Source of the DNA: Clostridium grantii DSM 8605
GTDB taxonomy: Bacteria > Bacillota > Clostridia > Clostridiales > Clostridiaceae
NCBI RefSeq assembly: GCF_900129965.1
Contig: NZ_FQXM01000020.1
Span: 1-64,000 of the forward strand
DNA length: 64,000 nucleotides
Direction of reading: 5' to 3'
Under the pieces are notes generated by a model. It had not been told where the DNA came from, made no database searches, and saw nothing but the letters and a program-made list of their open reading frames with translations. Position numbers and translations under genes: made by a program. Within the stretch, counting starts at the first letter, position 1; every line of letters starts with the position of its first letter. This document shows, one piece after another, positions 16,682 through 25,128 of the stretch.

Positions 16682-16757
16682 ATAAATAAAAAACTTATCC
16701 CCCTAAAATAAGTTAAATATTAAACTCATACTGATAAAAAAGTGTGGGTTTATTTTT
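16682..16757 (+). ncRNA. Putative small RNA, copy 3
   Basis: Stem AAACTTAT/ATAAGTT (16691-16698, 16708-16714) with loop CCCCCTAAA, then a terminator AACTCATACT/AGTGTGGGTT (16723-16732, 16741-16750). Compared with copies 1 and 2 the left terminator arm has two C-to-T changes, and both still pair with G as wobbles while the right arm is unchanged. This supports selection on the RNA fold. The terminator doubles as the end of rtcB-prfH. Confidence 0.65.
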
Positions 16758-16802
16758 TTATATTGTTAAAAAATGCTTGTTTGGATATAATTAATGATAT
16801 AA
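16748..16802 (+). promoter_or_regulatory. Duplicated 55-bp promoter region, copy A (before rpn)
   Basis: These 55 bases are identical to 19793-19847. They contain TTGTTA (16763-16768), a 17-base spacer and TATAAT (16786-16791). The shared block begins inside the small RNA terminator, so the mobile or duplicated unit starts at that T-run. Confidence 0.8.
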
Positions 16803-16806
16803 AAGA

Positions 16807-17829
16807 GTGCAAGAATATCATAAAATTTCGCAGGAGAATTTCTTAAGAAAGGAAGTGGTTCAAATAGATAATTCGAAGAAACTGATACGGTTTGATTGGT
16901 TTATAAAAAAGATGTTAAGAGATAAAAGTAATTTTAAAGTACTTGAAGGATTTTTGACAGCTCTACTTAAGAAAGATATTGTTATCTTAAATATTTTAGA
17001 GAGTGAAGGGAATCAAAACAGTGAAACTAATAAGTTTAATAGAGTAGATATTCTTGTAGAAGATGAAAATAAAGAAAAAATAATAGTTGAAATTCAAAAT
17101 GAAAGGGAATCTGATTATTTAGAAAGAATTTTATTTGGAAGTTCTAAGGTTATAGTGGATTATTTTAAGTTAGGTACTCAGTACAAAGATATTTCTAAAA
17201 TAATTTCAGTTAGTATTTTATATTTTAATCTAGCACTAGGAAATGATTATGTTTATTATGGAACTACAGAATTTTATGGAGTTCATACCAATGAAAAATT
17301 AAAAGTTAAGAGGAAAGTTGATAGTATAGGTATAGATGGAAAGAAGATTATTAGCTACAAAGAAAAAGAAAACATTTTTCCAGAGTATCATCTTATAAAT
17401 GTAGAAAAGTTTAAAGATGTAGTACAAGAGGATATGGATGAGTGGATATATATGTTGAAAAATTCTGAAATCAAGAAAGAGTTTAAATCAAAATATATTA
17501 AAGAGGCCGAAGAAAGTTTGAAGATTGGCAAGTTAGATGATGAAGAAAGAAGACAATACGAAAAATACCTAGAAACAGTAGCGATTGAACGAGATATAAT
17601 GAATACAGCTAAAGAAGAAGGGAAAGAAGAAGGAAGAGAAGAAGGAGCTATTTTAGCAAGAAGAGAAGATATATTGGAAAATTTAAGTGAATTAGGAGAA
17701 CTTACCGATGAGGTAGTTGAAATAGTTAATAAAGAAGATAATATTGAAACTTTAAAAAAATGGTTAAAGATTTCTATACTATCGGATAGTGTAGAAGAGT
17801 TTATTAATAAAATAAAATATGTGACCTAG
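16807..17829 (+). CDS. Rpn-family PD-(D/E)XK nuclease (TIGR01784 type)
   Basis: A 340-aa protein of the recombination-promoting nuclease/putative transposase family: KKLIRFDWFIKKMLRDKSNFKVLEGFLTALL, then the catalytic core FNRVDILVEDENKEKIIVEIQNERESDYLERILFGSSKVI (D...ExQ in PD-(D/E)XK order), ending with a charged coiled coil (EEGKEEGREEGAILARRE). The start is odd: a GTG at 16807 only about 15 bases after the -10 and without a ribosome site. The twin promoter at 19793 is followed by GAGAGGTGAGTTCTCATG, so about 11 bases including the ribosome site may be missing here. The function in the family is DNA cleavage with a role in RecA-independent recombination; it is often phase-variable or multi-copy. 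Confidence 0.85.
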   Translation: MQEYHKISQENFLRKEVVQIDNSKKLIRFDWFIKKMLRDKSNFKVLEGFLTALLKKDIVILNILESEGNQNSETNKFNRVDILVEDENKEKIIVEIQNERESDYLERILFGSSKVIVDYFKLGTQYKDISKIISVSILYFNLALGNDYVYYGTTEFYGVHTNEKLKVKRKVDSIGIDGKKIISYKEKENIFPEYHLINVEKFKDVVQEDMDEWIYMLKNSEIKKEFKSKYIKEAEESLKIGKLDDEERRQYEKYLETVAIERDIMNTAKEEGKEEGREEGAILARREDILENLSELGELTDEVVEIVNKEDNIETLKKWLKISILSDSVEEFINKIKYVT

Positions 17830-17839
17830 TAGATAGTTA

Positions 17840-17936
17840 AGGTATTCCGGTTGAACTATAAATTTATCATGTTCCATAGCTCCTAAATGATGCAGATTTT
17901 AGAACAGTATAAATTAAGTGTCACAATGGAATACCT
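17840..17936. repeat. MITE-like palindromic element, about 97 bp
   Basis: AGGTATTCC at 17840-17848 is matched by GGAATACCT at 17928-17936, and the inner parts also pair loosely (TTG with CAA, AATTTA with TAAATT, TGTTC with GAACA). There is no ORF inside. The outer ends look like terminal inverted repeats of a small non-autonomous element; no clear target duplication is visible. It sits right after the rpn stop. Confidence 0.4.
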
Positions 17937-17973
17937 ATATATAAGGTTAGATTTTATTAATTATCCTGAGTTA

Positions 17974-18651
17974 CTAAATTTTTGTTATAAGAGTCACTCT
18001 ATTTATTGTTATAGTAGCAATCCATGTTACAATAATACAAATAAATAAAGTTATAACTATATAAGTTAAGTTGAGACTAATTTGTCCTCCGTATTTAATT
18101 AAAACAAATATAATTAAATATAATGGCACATTTGAAATAACTGGAATTATTTTTTCGTCTGTAATGAGTATAGTCATAAGAACTGTTATGCAGCTGGAAA
18201 AATACGATAAAATAAATATTATATAAAATAAAGATATACTATAATTTATTGATATATTATTCTGATTTAAAATAATTAACGAATATATCTTTAAAAGTAA
18301 TAACGATAATATTGATATTGCAGTACTGATTATAACTGGTGGCATTACTTTTCCAATAATAATAGCAAATTTAGAAATATTAGTAGCAAGTAAACTTTCT
18401 AATGTTTTAGTCTTTTTTTCATCTAATATTGTATTTAAAGATAATTGGGAACTAAGACTTATAGCTATCAAAATTGATAAAAAAATAGCAATAGAATTAA
18501 TTGGAAGTAAAGCTCTTTCATCAGTAATAAATACATTATAAGATATACCAACTACCGGAAGTAATATAAAAATAATTACAATAAATATTCTTTTTTTTGA
18601 AATTTCTAATTGCCAAAATTCCTTTCGTATAATAGTTAATATATCTTGCAT
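17974..18651 (-). CDS. ABC-2-type transporter permease
   Basis: A 225-aa membrane protein with six predicted helices, beginning MQDILTIIRKEFWQLEISKKRIFIVIIFILLP, and with the DEKKTKTLESLLATNISKFAIIIGKVMPP loop typical of ABC-2 exporter permeases (NatB/YhaP-like). I start it at the ATG at 18651, which has AGGGGAGA 7 bases upstream, and not at the in-frame ATG at 18678 that overlaps the upstream gene. Its ATPase partner carries an in-frame stop, so the transporter may be dead even though this gene is intact. Substrate unknown. Confidence 0.8.
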   Translation of the reverse strand: MQDILTIIRKEFWQLEISKKRIFIVIIFILLPVVGISYNVFITDERALLPINSIAIFLSILIAISLSSQLSLNTILDEKKTKTLESLLATNISKFAIIIGKVMPPVIISTAISILSLLLLKIYSLIILNQNNISINYSISLFYIIFILSYFSSCITVLMTILITDEKIIPVISNVPLYLIIFVLIKYGGQISLNLTYIVITLFICIIVTWIATITINRVTLITKI

Positions 18652-18664
18652 ACAAATGTCTCCC

Positions 18665-19381
18665 CTATTCGAATTCATAGTTTTTAGTAGTTAATTCTAA
18701 ATAAAATTGCTCTAATGAACTGGTATTGTAGTTTAATTCCCCATTATATATCAAACTTCCATTGTCTATTATTGCAATATTTGTACAAAGTTTTTCTACA
18801 GTATTAAGATCGTGACTACTAAAAATAATAGTAGTCCCTGTATCATTAATTTTTTTAAGTAGATTTCTTACTATATCTAAACTTTCTGGATCTATTCCAC
18901 TTGTTGGTTCGTCTAATATTAATAATTTTGGATTTACTATCAGAGAACATGCTAACGCAAGCCTTTTTTTCATACCATTTGATCAATATCCGCATTTCTC
19001 ATTTGCTCTTTCATATAGTCTTAATTCTTTTAAAATTTTTTCTGAATTAACTTTAAAATCAGCATATTCGATTTTTGCTACTCTTGCTCTAAATTCTAAA
19101 TTTTGAAATCCAGTTAAATTATCATAAATTCCATTAAATTCAGGCATATATGCAATTAGTCTTCTACTTATACCAGTAGTACTAGTTTTTGAAGAGTTCA
19201 AATAAATTTCTCCAGAACAAGGTTTCAATAAACCTGTAATTAATCTAAACATCGTAGTCTTTCCAGCTCCATTGTGTCCTAAAATACCAAATAAACTTCC
19301 ACTTGGTATTTGCAAATTAATATTATTAATCACATTTTTTCCTTTATTATAAGAAAAACTTATATTCTCTAATTTTACCAT
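18665..19381 (-). pseudogene. ABC transporter ATPase interrupted by in-frame TGA
   Basis: The first part (19381-18983) has Walker A GHNGAGKTT and the Q-loop region, ending RLYERANEKCGY. A TGA at 18985-18983 follows, and the same frame continues SNGMKKRLALACSLIVNPK, then Walker B LLILDEPTSGIDPES and the switch His (IIFSSHDLNTVEKL), to 18665. The stop lies exactly at the ABC signature, which normally reads like YSxGMKKR. One base (for example TGG or TAT for TGA) would restore a full 238-aa ATPase. It may be a true pseudogene, a sequencing error, or a recoded stop; no selenocysteine structure is expected in this family. The first ATG has AAGGAGAC-type bases upstream. Confidence 0.85.
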
Positions 19382-19549
19382 TGTTAGTCTCCTTGTATAT
19401 TTAAGGTATATTTCTCAAACTTCGCACATGAAAACACGTATTAAAGCATGGATAAATCAAGGTTATTAAACCTCAGAATAGAGCGATTCCTATTAACAAT
19501 CATATAAAGACAAATACAAAAAATATGAAATTTAGGAGGATTTACTCAT

Positions 19550-19651
19550 ATGAATAATATACCATAAAACAGTCAAAATAAAAATTATTTCAAACAATAT
19601 TTTAGATGTAAAAATAGTATTTGTCGTGACTGTAATAATAAAAAGAAATAG
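19550..19651 (+). pseudogene. Decayed ORF with zinc-ribbon-like remnant
   Basis: A strong ribosome site (TTTAGGAGGA, 19531-19540) and an ATG at 19550 open only MNNIP before a TAA. The same frame then reads NYFKQYFRCKNSICRDCNNKKK to a TAG at 19649. The Cys pattern C-x5-C-x2-C suggests a zinc finger of a former protein. The rest of 19382-19862 shows the ABC promoter region on the minus strand and no intact gene. Confidence 0.35.
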
Positions 19652-19792
19652 ATTTTGATTATCTCTACTGTAATAGTTAGATACATGATGTTTGCTGTTG
19701 AAACCAGAAATAATTTAGATAACTGAACTATGGGTGAACTCTTTTTTTCTGCCATGATGAGCTTCAAGATATACGATTTTCAGAAACTTTAA

Positions 19793-19847
19793 GTTTATTT
19801 TTTTATATTGTTAAAAAATGCTTGTTTGGATATAATTAATGATATAA
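19793..19847 (+). promoter_or_regulatory. Duplicated 55-bp promoter region, copy B (before ATPase-nuclease)
   Basis: Identical to 16748-16802. TTGTTA (19808-19813), 17-base spacer, TATAAT (19831-19836). Here the ribosome site GAGAGGTGAG is intact before the ATG at 19863. Confidence 0.8.
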
Positions 19848-19862
19848 GAGAGGTGAGTTCTC

Positions 19863-21425
19863 ATGAGAAAAAGATTTAATATAACTGGGCCTTGTAATCC
19901 TAAAAAGCATTATATGGTTAATATAGATAATAAGCTTGAAATAATAGAAGACATGATAGGTAGAGGCGATTATTTTTTAATAAATAGGCCTAGACAGTAT
20001 GGAAAGACAACCATAATATCTCAGCTAAGTAAAAGACTTAATGAGTCATATTTAGTTATACGGACTAGTTTTGAAGGTATAGGGGACAAAATTTTTCAGG
20101 GTGAAGAAATTTTCAGTTCAAAAATACTAGGTATATTTGCGGAAGCTTTAGAGTTTATAGATGAAGAAAAGGCAAAAGAACTTAGGGATGCCGGGAATGG
20201 ATTAACTGATTTATTTGAAGTATCCAAAGCAATAACAAAGTTTATTAGCAATTGTGAAAAAAAAGTTATATTACTAATAGATGAAGTAGATAAAGCAAGC
20301 AATAATCAGTTGTTTTTAAGTTTTTTAGGTATGATTAGAAACAAATATATAATGGCAAATGATGAATTAGACTATACATTTCATAGTGTAATTTTGGCCT
20401 CTGTTCATGATGTTAAAAATTTAAAGCTTAAGCTTAGGGCAGAGGATGAGAAAAAGTATAATAGCCCATGGAATATAGCAGTAAATTTTAATGTAGCCAT
20501 GAACTTTTTTCCACAGGAAATAGAAACTATGGTAAAAGAATATTCTGTTGAAAACAATATAATAATGGATGTTGAAATGTTAAGTGAAAAAATATACTTT
20601 TATACAAATGGATATCCATTTTTGGTAAGTAAGCTGTGCCAAATAATAGATGAAAATATTTTAGAGATAGATAAAAGACCTTGGAACATACAAGATATTG
20701 ATAGAGCGGTAAAAATTTTATTAAAAGAAGACAATACATTATTTGATGATCTAATTAAGAATTTAGAGAACAATAAAGAATTATACAATTTGGTTAATGA
20801 TATAGTTCTTAATGGAAACATAATTAGCTTTAATATATCAAATCCACTAGTTAATATTGGATGTGGGTATGGGGTTTTTAAAGAAGAGGAATATAGAGTA
20901 AAGTTAGACAATAGGATTTATGAGCAGTTTATTTATGATTATTTAGTATCAAAGTTAGAAATCAAATCTGATAAAATGTCAAGCTATAATTTTAAGAGCA
21001 ATTTCATAAATCATGATAATAAACTAGAGTTTGAAAAAGTATTGTTAAGATACCAGCAATTTATGAAGGAACAATATAGTTCTGTAGACACTGACTTTAT
21101 AGAAAGAGAAGGACGATTGCTATTTTTGGCTTTTATAAAACCAATAATAAATGGAGTGGGTTTTGATTTTAGAGAAGTTCAAATATCAGAGGAAAAAAGG
21201 CTAGATGTAGTTGTAACCTACAACCAAAGCAAATATGTCATTGAATTGAAAATATGGAGAGGGAAAGAGTATCATAAAAAAGGTATCAACCAGCTTGTGG
21301 AGTATTTAGATATTCAAGGATTAGATAAGGGATACCTAGTTGTATATAACTTTAATAAAAATAAACAATATAATCAAGAAAAAATCAATTGCCATGGAAA
21401 AGAGATATTTATAGTTTATGTATAA
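19863..21425 (+). CDS. AAA-type ATPase fused to PD-(D/E)XK nuclease domain
   Basis: A 520-aa protein. The N-terminal half is a STAND/AAA-like ATPase: GDYFLINRPRQYGKTTIISQL with Walker A-type RQYGKTT (about 41-47) and Walker B VILLIDEVDKA (about 138-146), followed by a helical region with TNGYPFLVSKLCQII. The C-terminal part has a restriction-like core: RLDVVVTYNQSKYVIELKIWRG (D...ExK, near 460-475), preceded by FIEREGRLLFLAFIKPIINGVG. Such ATPase-nuclease proteins are abundant in Clostridium and Bacteroides but their role is not established; defence or DNA mobility is possible. The gene sits exactly between the promoter and the tail of a lost Rpn-type gene, so it appears to have replaced one. 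Confidence 0.85.
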   Translation: MRKRFNITGPCNPKKHYMVNIDNKLEIIEDMIGRGDYFLINRPRQYGKTTIISQLSKRLNESYLVIRTSFEGIGDKIFQGEEIFSSKILGIFAEALEFIDEEKAKELRDAGNGLTDLFEVSKAITKFISNCEKKVILLIDEVDKASNNQLFLSFLGMIRNKYIMANDELDYTFHSVILASVHDVKNLKLKLRAEDEKKYNSPWNIAVNFNVAMNFFPQEIETMVKEYSVENNIIMDVEMLSEKIYFYTNGYPFLVSKLCQIIDENILEIDKRPWNIQDIDRAVKILLKEDNTLFDDLIKNLENNKELYNLVNDIVLNGNIISFNISNPLVNIGCGYGVFKEEEYRVKLDNRIYEQFIYDYLVSKLEIKSDKMSSYNFKSNFINHDNKLEFEKVLLRYQQFMKEQYSSVDTDFIEREGRLLFLAFIKPIINGVGFDFREVQISEEKRLDVVVTYNQSKYVIELKIWRGKEYHKKGINQLVEYLDIQGLDKGYLVVYNFNKNKQYNQEKINCHGKEIFIVYV

Positions 21426-21432
21426 ATAAAGA

Positions 21433-21525
21433 GGATAATATTGAAACTTAAAAAAATGGTTGAAGCTCTCTATATTATCGGATGGTGTAGAAGAGTTTAT
21501 TAATAAAATTAAGTATGTGACTTAA
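21433..21525 (+). pseudogene. Tail of a second rpn gene
   Basis: The 93 bases from GATAATATTGAAACTT onward match the last codons of rpn (17744-17829: EDNIETLKKWLK...VEEFINKIKYVT) with a few substitutions and one missing T that shifts the frame. No rpn body exists upstream; the ATPase-nuclease gene takes its place. Confidence 0.8.
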
Positions 21526-21552
21526 TAGGGCTTAATACTAATAGCTAAAATC

Positions 21553-21580
21553 AAAGTACCAACTAAAGTTGGTACTTTTT
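21553..21580 (+). terminator. Terminator after the ATPase-nuclease locus
   Basis: AAAGTACCAAC, TAAA loop, GTTGGTACTTT, then TT. Perfect 11-base arms, positioned before addB. Confidence 0.85.
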
Positions 21581-21696
21581 ATTATAGAAATATTGAATAT
21601 AATCATCCTACAAAAAAATGTAAATAAAATTAGAAAAATTTATATCTTAGTGATAAAATAGAGAAAAGAAATTAGCAAATGTGGAGGGGGAAAATC

Positions 21697-24600
21697 GTGG
21701 GTTTAAGATTTGTATTCGGTAGAGCAGGCTTCGGAAAAAGTTCTTTTGCTATGAATAGTATAAAAGAAAATTTACATAAAGATAAACAATTGTATCTTCT
21801 TGTGCCAGATCAGTTTTCTTATACTGCAGAGAAAACTATGGTTAAGGAAATTGGGGGAACGGGCATCATAAATGCAGATGTGCTTACTTTTAAAAGAATT
21901 GCTAGAAAGGTTTTTAGTGAGGTTGGGGGCAATTCTAAAGATAGGATAATGAATTCTGGAAAGAATATGTTGATTTATTCTATTATGAATGACATAAAAG
22001 ATGATTTGTCTGTTTTTCAATTAGCGGCCAAGCAAAAGGGATTTGTGGATTCTGTAGCCACAATGATTTCTGAGTTTAAAAATTATAATATATCTGCTTT
22101 AGAATTACAAACTTCCTTAGTTAATTTTGATGAGGGAGATTTATTGAAAGAAAAGTTAAAGGATGTAGCTAGTATTTATAAGAGTTTTGAAGAAAAGTTG
22201 AAGGATAATTTTATTGATGACGATGACGAACTAACTATTTTAAATAGAAAAATTGATGAAAGCTCTATGTTTGATGGGGAAGAGATATGGATTGATGAAT
22301 TTAATTCTTTTACTCCTCAGCAATATCTTATTGTGGAGAAAATCATTAAAAAAGCAGCTAGAGTTAACGTGTGTTTGATAGGGGATTATTATAAAGATAT
22401 TAATAATGAATCTTTATTTAACGTGACTACTTCAACCTACGATAAATTAATTGAAATAGCCATGGAAAATAATATTGGCATAGATAAGCCTATAGTATTA
22501 AAAGGCTATAAGGGTAGATTCTCAAACAATATGGAAATTAAGTTTTTAGAAGAGAATTATTTTAAATATCCTTGTGATAGCTACAAGGAAGATAATAAAA
22601 ATATTTCTATATTAAAAGCTAACAATCCTTATGAAGAAGTAGAAGAAACAGCTAAGAAAATTATTTCTTTATGTAGAGATGAAGGTTATAGATATAAAGA
22701 TATTGTAGTAGTATCTAGAAATCTAGATACTTATGAGAAAATTGTAAAAGCAATTTTTGATTCTTATGATATTCCACCTTTTATTGATAAGAAAAAAGAT
22801 GTGGATGATAATCCTTTGATTATTTTAATAACTTCAATAATTGATATATTTAATAAAAATTGGTCTTATGAGAGTGTTTTTAGATATCTAAAATCTGGCT
22901 TGATTAAAATAGATATTGATGAAATTGATGCCTTGGAAAACTATGTTTTAGCAGCGGGTATCAGGGGAAAGAAAAGATGGAGTGAATCTTGGGATTATAA
23001 TATAAATTATAATTTTCAAAATAACAATTTAACTGAAGAAGATGAAATTATGCTAAAAGAAATTAACGAGATAAGAGAAAAAATAGCAAGGCCTCTTATT
23101 GATTTGCATGAAAATATTAAAGGAAGTCATAAAGCTTCTGAATTATGTTCTTCTATGTTTAATTTTTTATGTGATTTAGGAATAAATGAGACTATTGAAA
23201 CTTGGGTTCAGGATTTTAGAAAAAAAGGAAATGAAGAGTTAGCAGTTCAATATAGTGAGATTTGGAATATGGTAATGGAGATTTTCGATGAAATCGTAAA
23301 TGTGTTTAAAGAAGAAAAAATAATTTTAAAGGATTTTGTGAATATTCTTAGTATTGGATTTCAAAAGAAGAAAATGGGGTTAATACCTCCAACTTTAGAT
23401 GTGGTAACGGTGGGAAGTATAGATAGAATAAGAAGTCATTCCATTAAAGCTTTATTTGTTTTAGGCGTTAATGATGGAGTATTCCCAGCGGTTATGAAAG
23501 AAGATGGGGTATTTAATGATGGGGATAGAGAAAAACTTAGAAACTTTGATATAAATCTTTCGGAGGATTCTAAAGCAAAAACATTTGGAGAACAATTCCT
23601 TGTGTATACTACTCTTACCCTTCCTTTGAATTATTTGAATTTAAGTTATTCAATGGCAGATTTTGAAGGAAAAACTCTAAGAGCTTCGGTTATAATAAAC
23701 AGATTAAAAAAGATTTTTCCTAAGTTAAAAGAAAATAGTATCATTGATGATATTAATAAAGGACAAGAAGATTTTATAAAAGATATAACTATGCCAAAAC
23801 CAACTTTTAATAATTTGGTAAAGCATGTTTCAAGCAAAAATAAAAAAGCTTTAAATAACCCTGTTTGGGAAGAAGTACATAAATGGTATTGTAGTCATAA
23901 TAATTGGAAGGATAAGTGTGATATTATTCTTAATGCAGAAGCTTATACAAATCAAGTTAAGCTAATAAAAGAAGAAAAAGTTAAAAAACTTTATGGGAAT
24001 AAGCTTAATTTAAGTGTTTCTAGACTTGAAAAATATGTGGAGTGTCCTTTTGCTTATTTTGCTCAATATGGGTTAGGGGCTAAAGAAAGAAAGATTTTCA
24101 AATTGACACCTCCAGATTTAGGTAGTTTTATGCATGGAGTAATTGATGATTTTTCTAAGCTAGTTAAGGATTCTGATAAACAATGGAGTGAAATTGATGA
24201 TGAATGGTGCAAGGAAAAAGTGGATTTGATTTTCCAAAGAAAGATAACAGAGATATCTTCATCAATTTTTAATAGCTCAGCTAGGTATAGATATTTTTCT
24301 GAGAGATTGAGAAGAGTGCTTATAAAAACTATTTTAGTGATAATTGAGCATATGAGAAGAAGTGGTTTTCAACCAGTAGGTTATGAAGTTATATTTGGCG
24401 AAAATGGGGATTACCCTTCTATTGAAGTGGATTTAGAAGATGGGGAAAAAGTTTATTTAAGTGGAAGAATTGATAGAGTAGATAAACTTACTTTAGATGA
24501 AAAAGAGTATTATAGAATAATTGATTATAAATCTGGAAACAAGGATTTCGATTTAAATAGTGTTTACTATGGGCTTCAAATTCAACTTATGCTTTATTTA

Positions 24601-25128
24601 GACGCCATACTTACTAATGAAAATAGTAGTCATAATGAAGAATCTAAGGCAGCAGGAGTATTTTACTTTAGAATAGAGGACCCTATAATCAAGGGAAGCA
24701 AAGAAATGAGTCCAGAGAAAATACAACAAGCAATTTTAAAGGAATTAAAAATGAAAGGGTTAATTTTAGAGGATGTTAAAATTGTAACTGAAATGGATAA
24801 AGAAATTGAAGGACATTCATTAATAATTCCTGCCAGTGTTAAGAAGGATGGGAATTTAGGGAAATCCTCATCCTTAGCTTCTGATGAAGACTTTAACAGC
24901 CTTAGAAATTTTGTTAGAAAGGGATTAGCCTCTACTTGCGAGAGAATGTTAAAAGGAGAAATTAAAATAGAACCTTATAAAAATCAAGATATGGCAGCTT
25001 GTAAATATTGTTTGTATTCCTCCGTTTGTAAATTTGATAGCACTTTAGAGGATAATAACTATAAAGTGTTGAAAAAAAGAGATAATGATGAGGTTTGGAG
25101 TTTGATTAAGGAAGGGAGTGAAGAATAA
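21697..25128 (+). CDS. addB: ATP-dependent nuclease subunit B
   Basis: AddB is the second nuclease/Chi-recognition subunit of the AddAB helicase-nuclease that processes double-strand breaks. I use the GTG at 21697 (MGLRFVFGRAGFGKSSF) because GGAGGGGG lies 6-7 bases before it; the longer frame's ATG at 21679 would put the ribosome site inside the gene. Walker-like GRAGFGKS is at residues 8-15. The nuclease motif is IIDYKSGNKDF. The 4Fe-4S ligands are Cys783, 1102, 1105 and 1111, with the same spacing as in B. subtilis AddB. The ribosome site is very G-rich, a possible target of the C-rich small RNAs. Confidence 0.95.
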   Translation: MGLRFVFGRAGFGKSSFAMNSIKENLHKDKQLYLLVPDQFSYTAEKTMVKEIGGTGIINADVLTFKRIARKVFSEVGGNSKDRIMNSGKNMLIYSIMNDIKDDLSVFQLAAKQKGFVDSVATMISEFKNYNISALELQTSLVNFDEGDLLKEKLKDVASIYKSFEEKLKDNFIDDDDELTILNRKIDESSMFDGEEIWIDEFNSFTPQQYLIVEKIIKKAARVNVCLIGDYYKDINNESLFNVTTSTYDKLIEIAMENNIGIDKPIVLKGYKGRFSNNMEIKFLEENYFKYPCDSYKEDNKNISILKANNPYEEVEETAKKIISLCRDEGYRYKDIVVVSRNLDTYEKIVKAIFDSYDIPPFIDKKKDVDDNPLIILITSIIDIFNKNWSYESVFRYLKSGLIKIDIDEIDALENYVLAAGIRGKKRWSESWDYNINYNFQNNNLTEEDEIMLKEINEIREKIARPLIDLHENIKGSHKASELCSSMFNFLCDLGINETIETWVQDFRKKGNEELAVQYSEIWNMVMEIFDEIVNVFKEEKIILKDFVNILSIGFQKKKMGLIPPTLDVVTVGSIDRIRSHSIKALFVLGVNDGVFPAVMKEDGVFNDGDREKLRNFDINLSEDSKAKTFGEQFLVYTTLTLPLNYLNLSYSMADFEGKTLRASVIINRLKKIFPKLKENSIIDDINKGQEDFIKDITMPKPTFNNLVKHVSSKNKKALNNPVWEEVHKWYCSHNNWKDKCDIILNAEAYTNQVKLIKEEKVKKLYGNKLNLSVSRLEKYVECPFAYFAQYGLGAKERKIFKLTPPDLGSFMHGVIDDFSKLVKDSDKQWSEIDDEWCKEKVDLIFQRKITEISSSIFNSSARYRYFSERLRRVLIKTILVIIEHMRRSGFQPVGYEVIFGENGDYPSIEVDLEDGEKVYLSGRIDRVDKLTLDEKEYYRIIDYKSGNKDFDLNSVYYGLQIQLMLYLDAILTNENSSHNEESKAAGVFYFRIEDPIIKGSKEMSPEKIQQAILKELKMKGLILEDVKIVTEMDKEIEGHSLIIPASVKKDGNLGKSSSLASDEDFNSLRNFVRKGLASTCERMLKGEIKIEPYKNQDMAACKYCLYSSVCKFDSTLEDNNYKVLKKRDNDEVWSLIKEGSEE

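Noticed and set aside
18983..18985. TGA as selenocysteine codon
   Set aside because: The position is inside the ABC signature, where no selenoprotein is known, and no SECIS-type hairpin is apparent just downstream.
19585..19767. 60-codon minus-strand ORF in the 19.4-19.8 kb gap
   Set aside because: Weak start, no recognisable domain; the plus-strand remnant with the zinc-ribbon pattern explains the region better.
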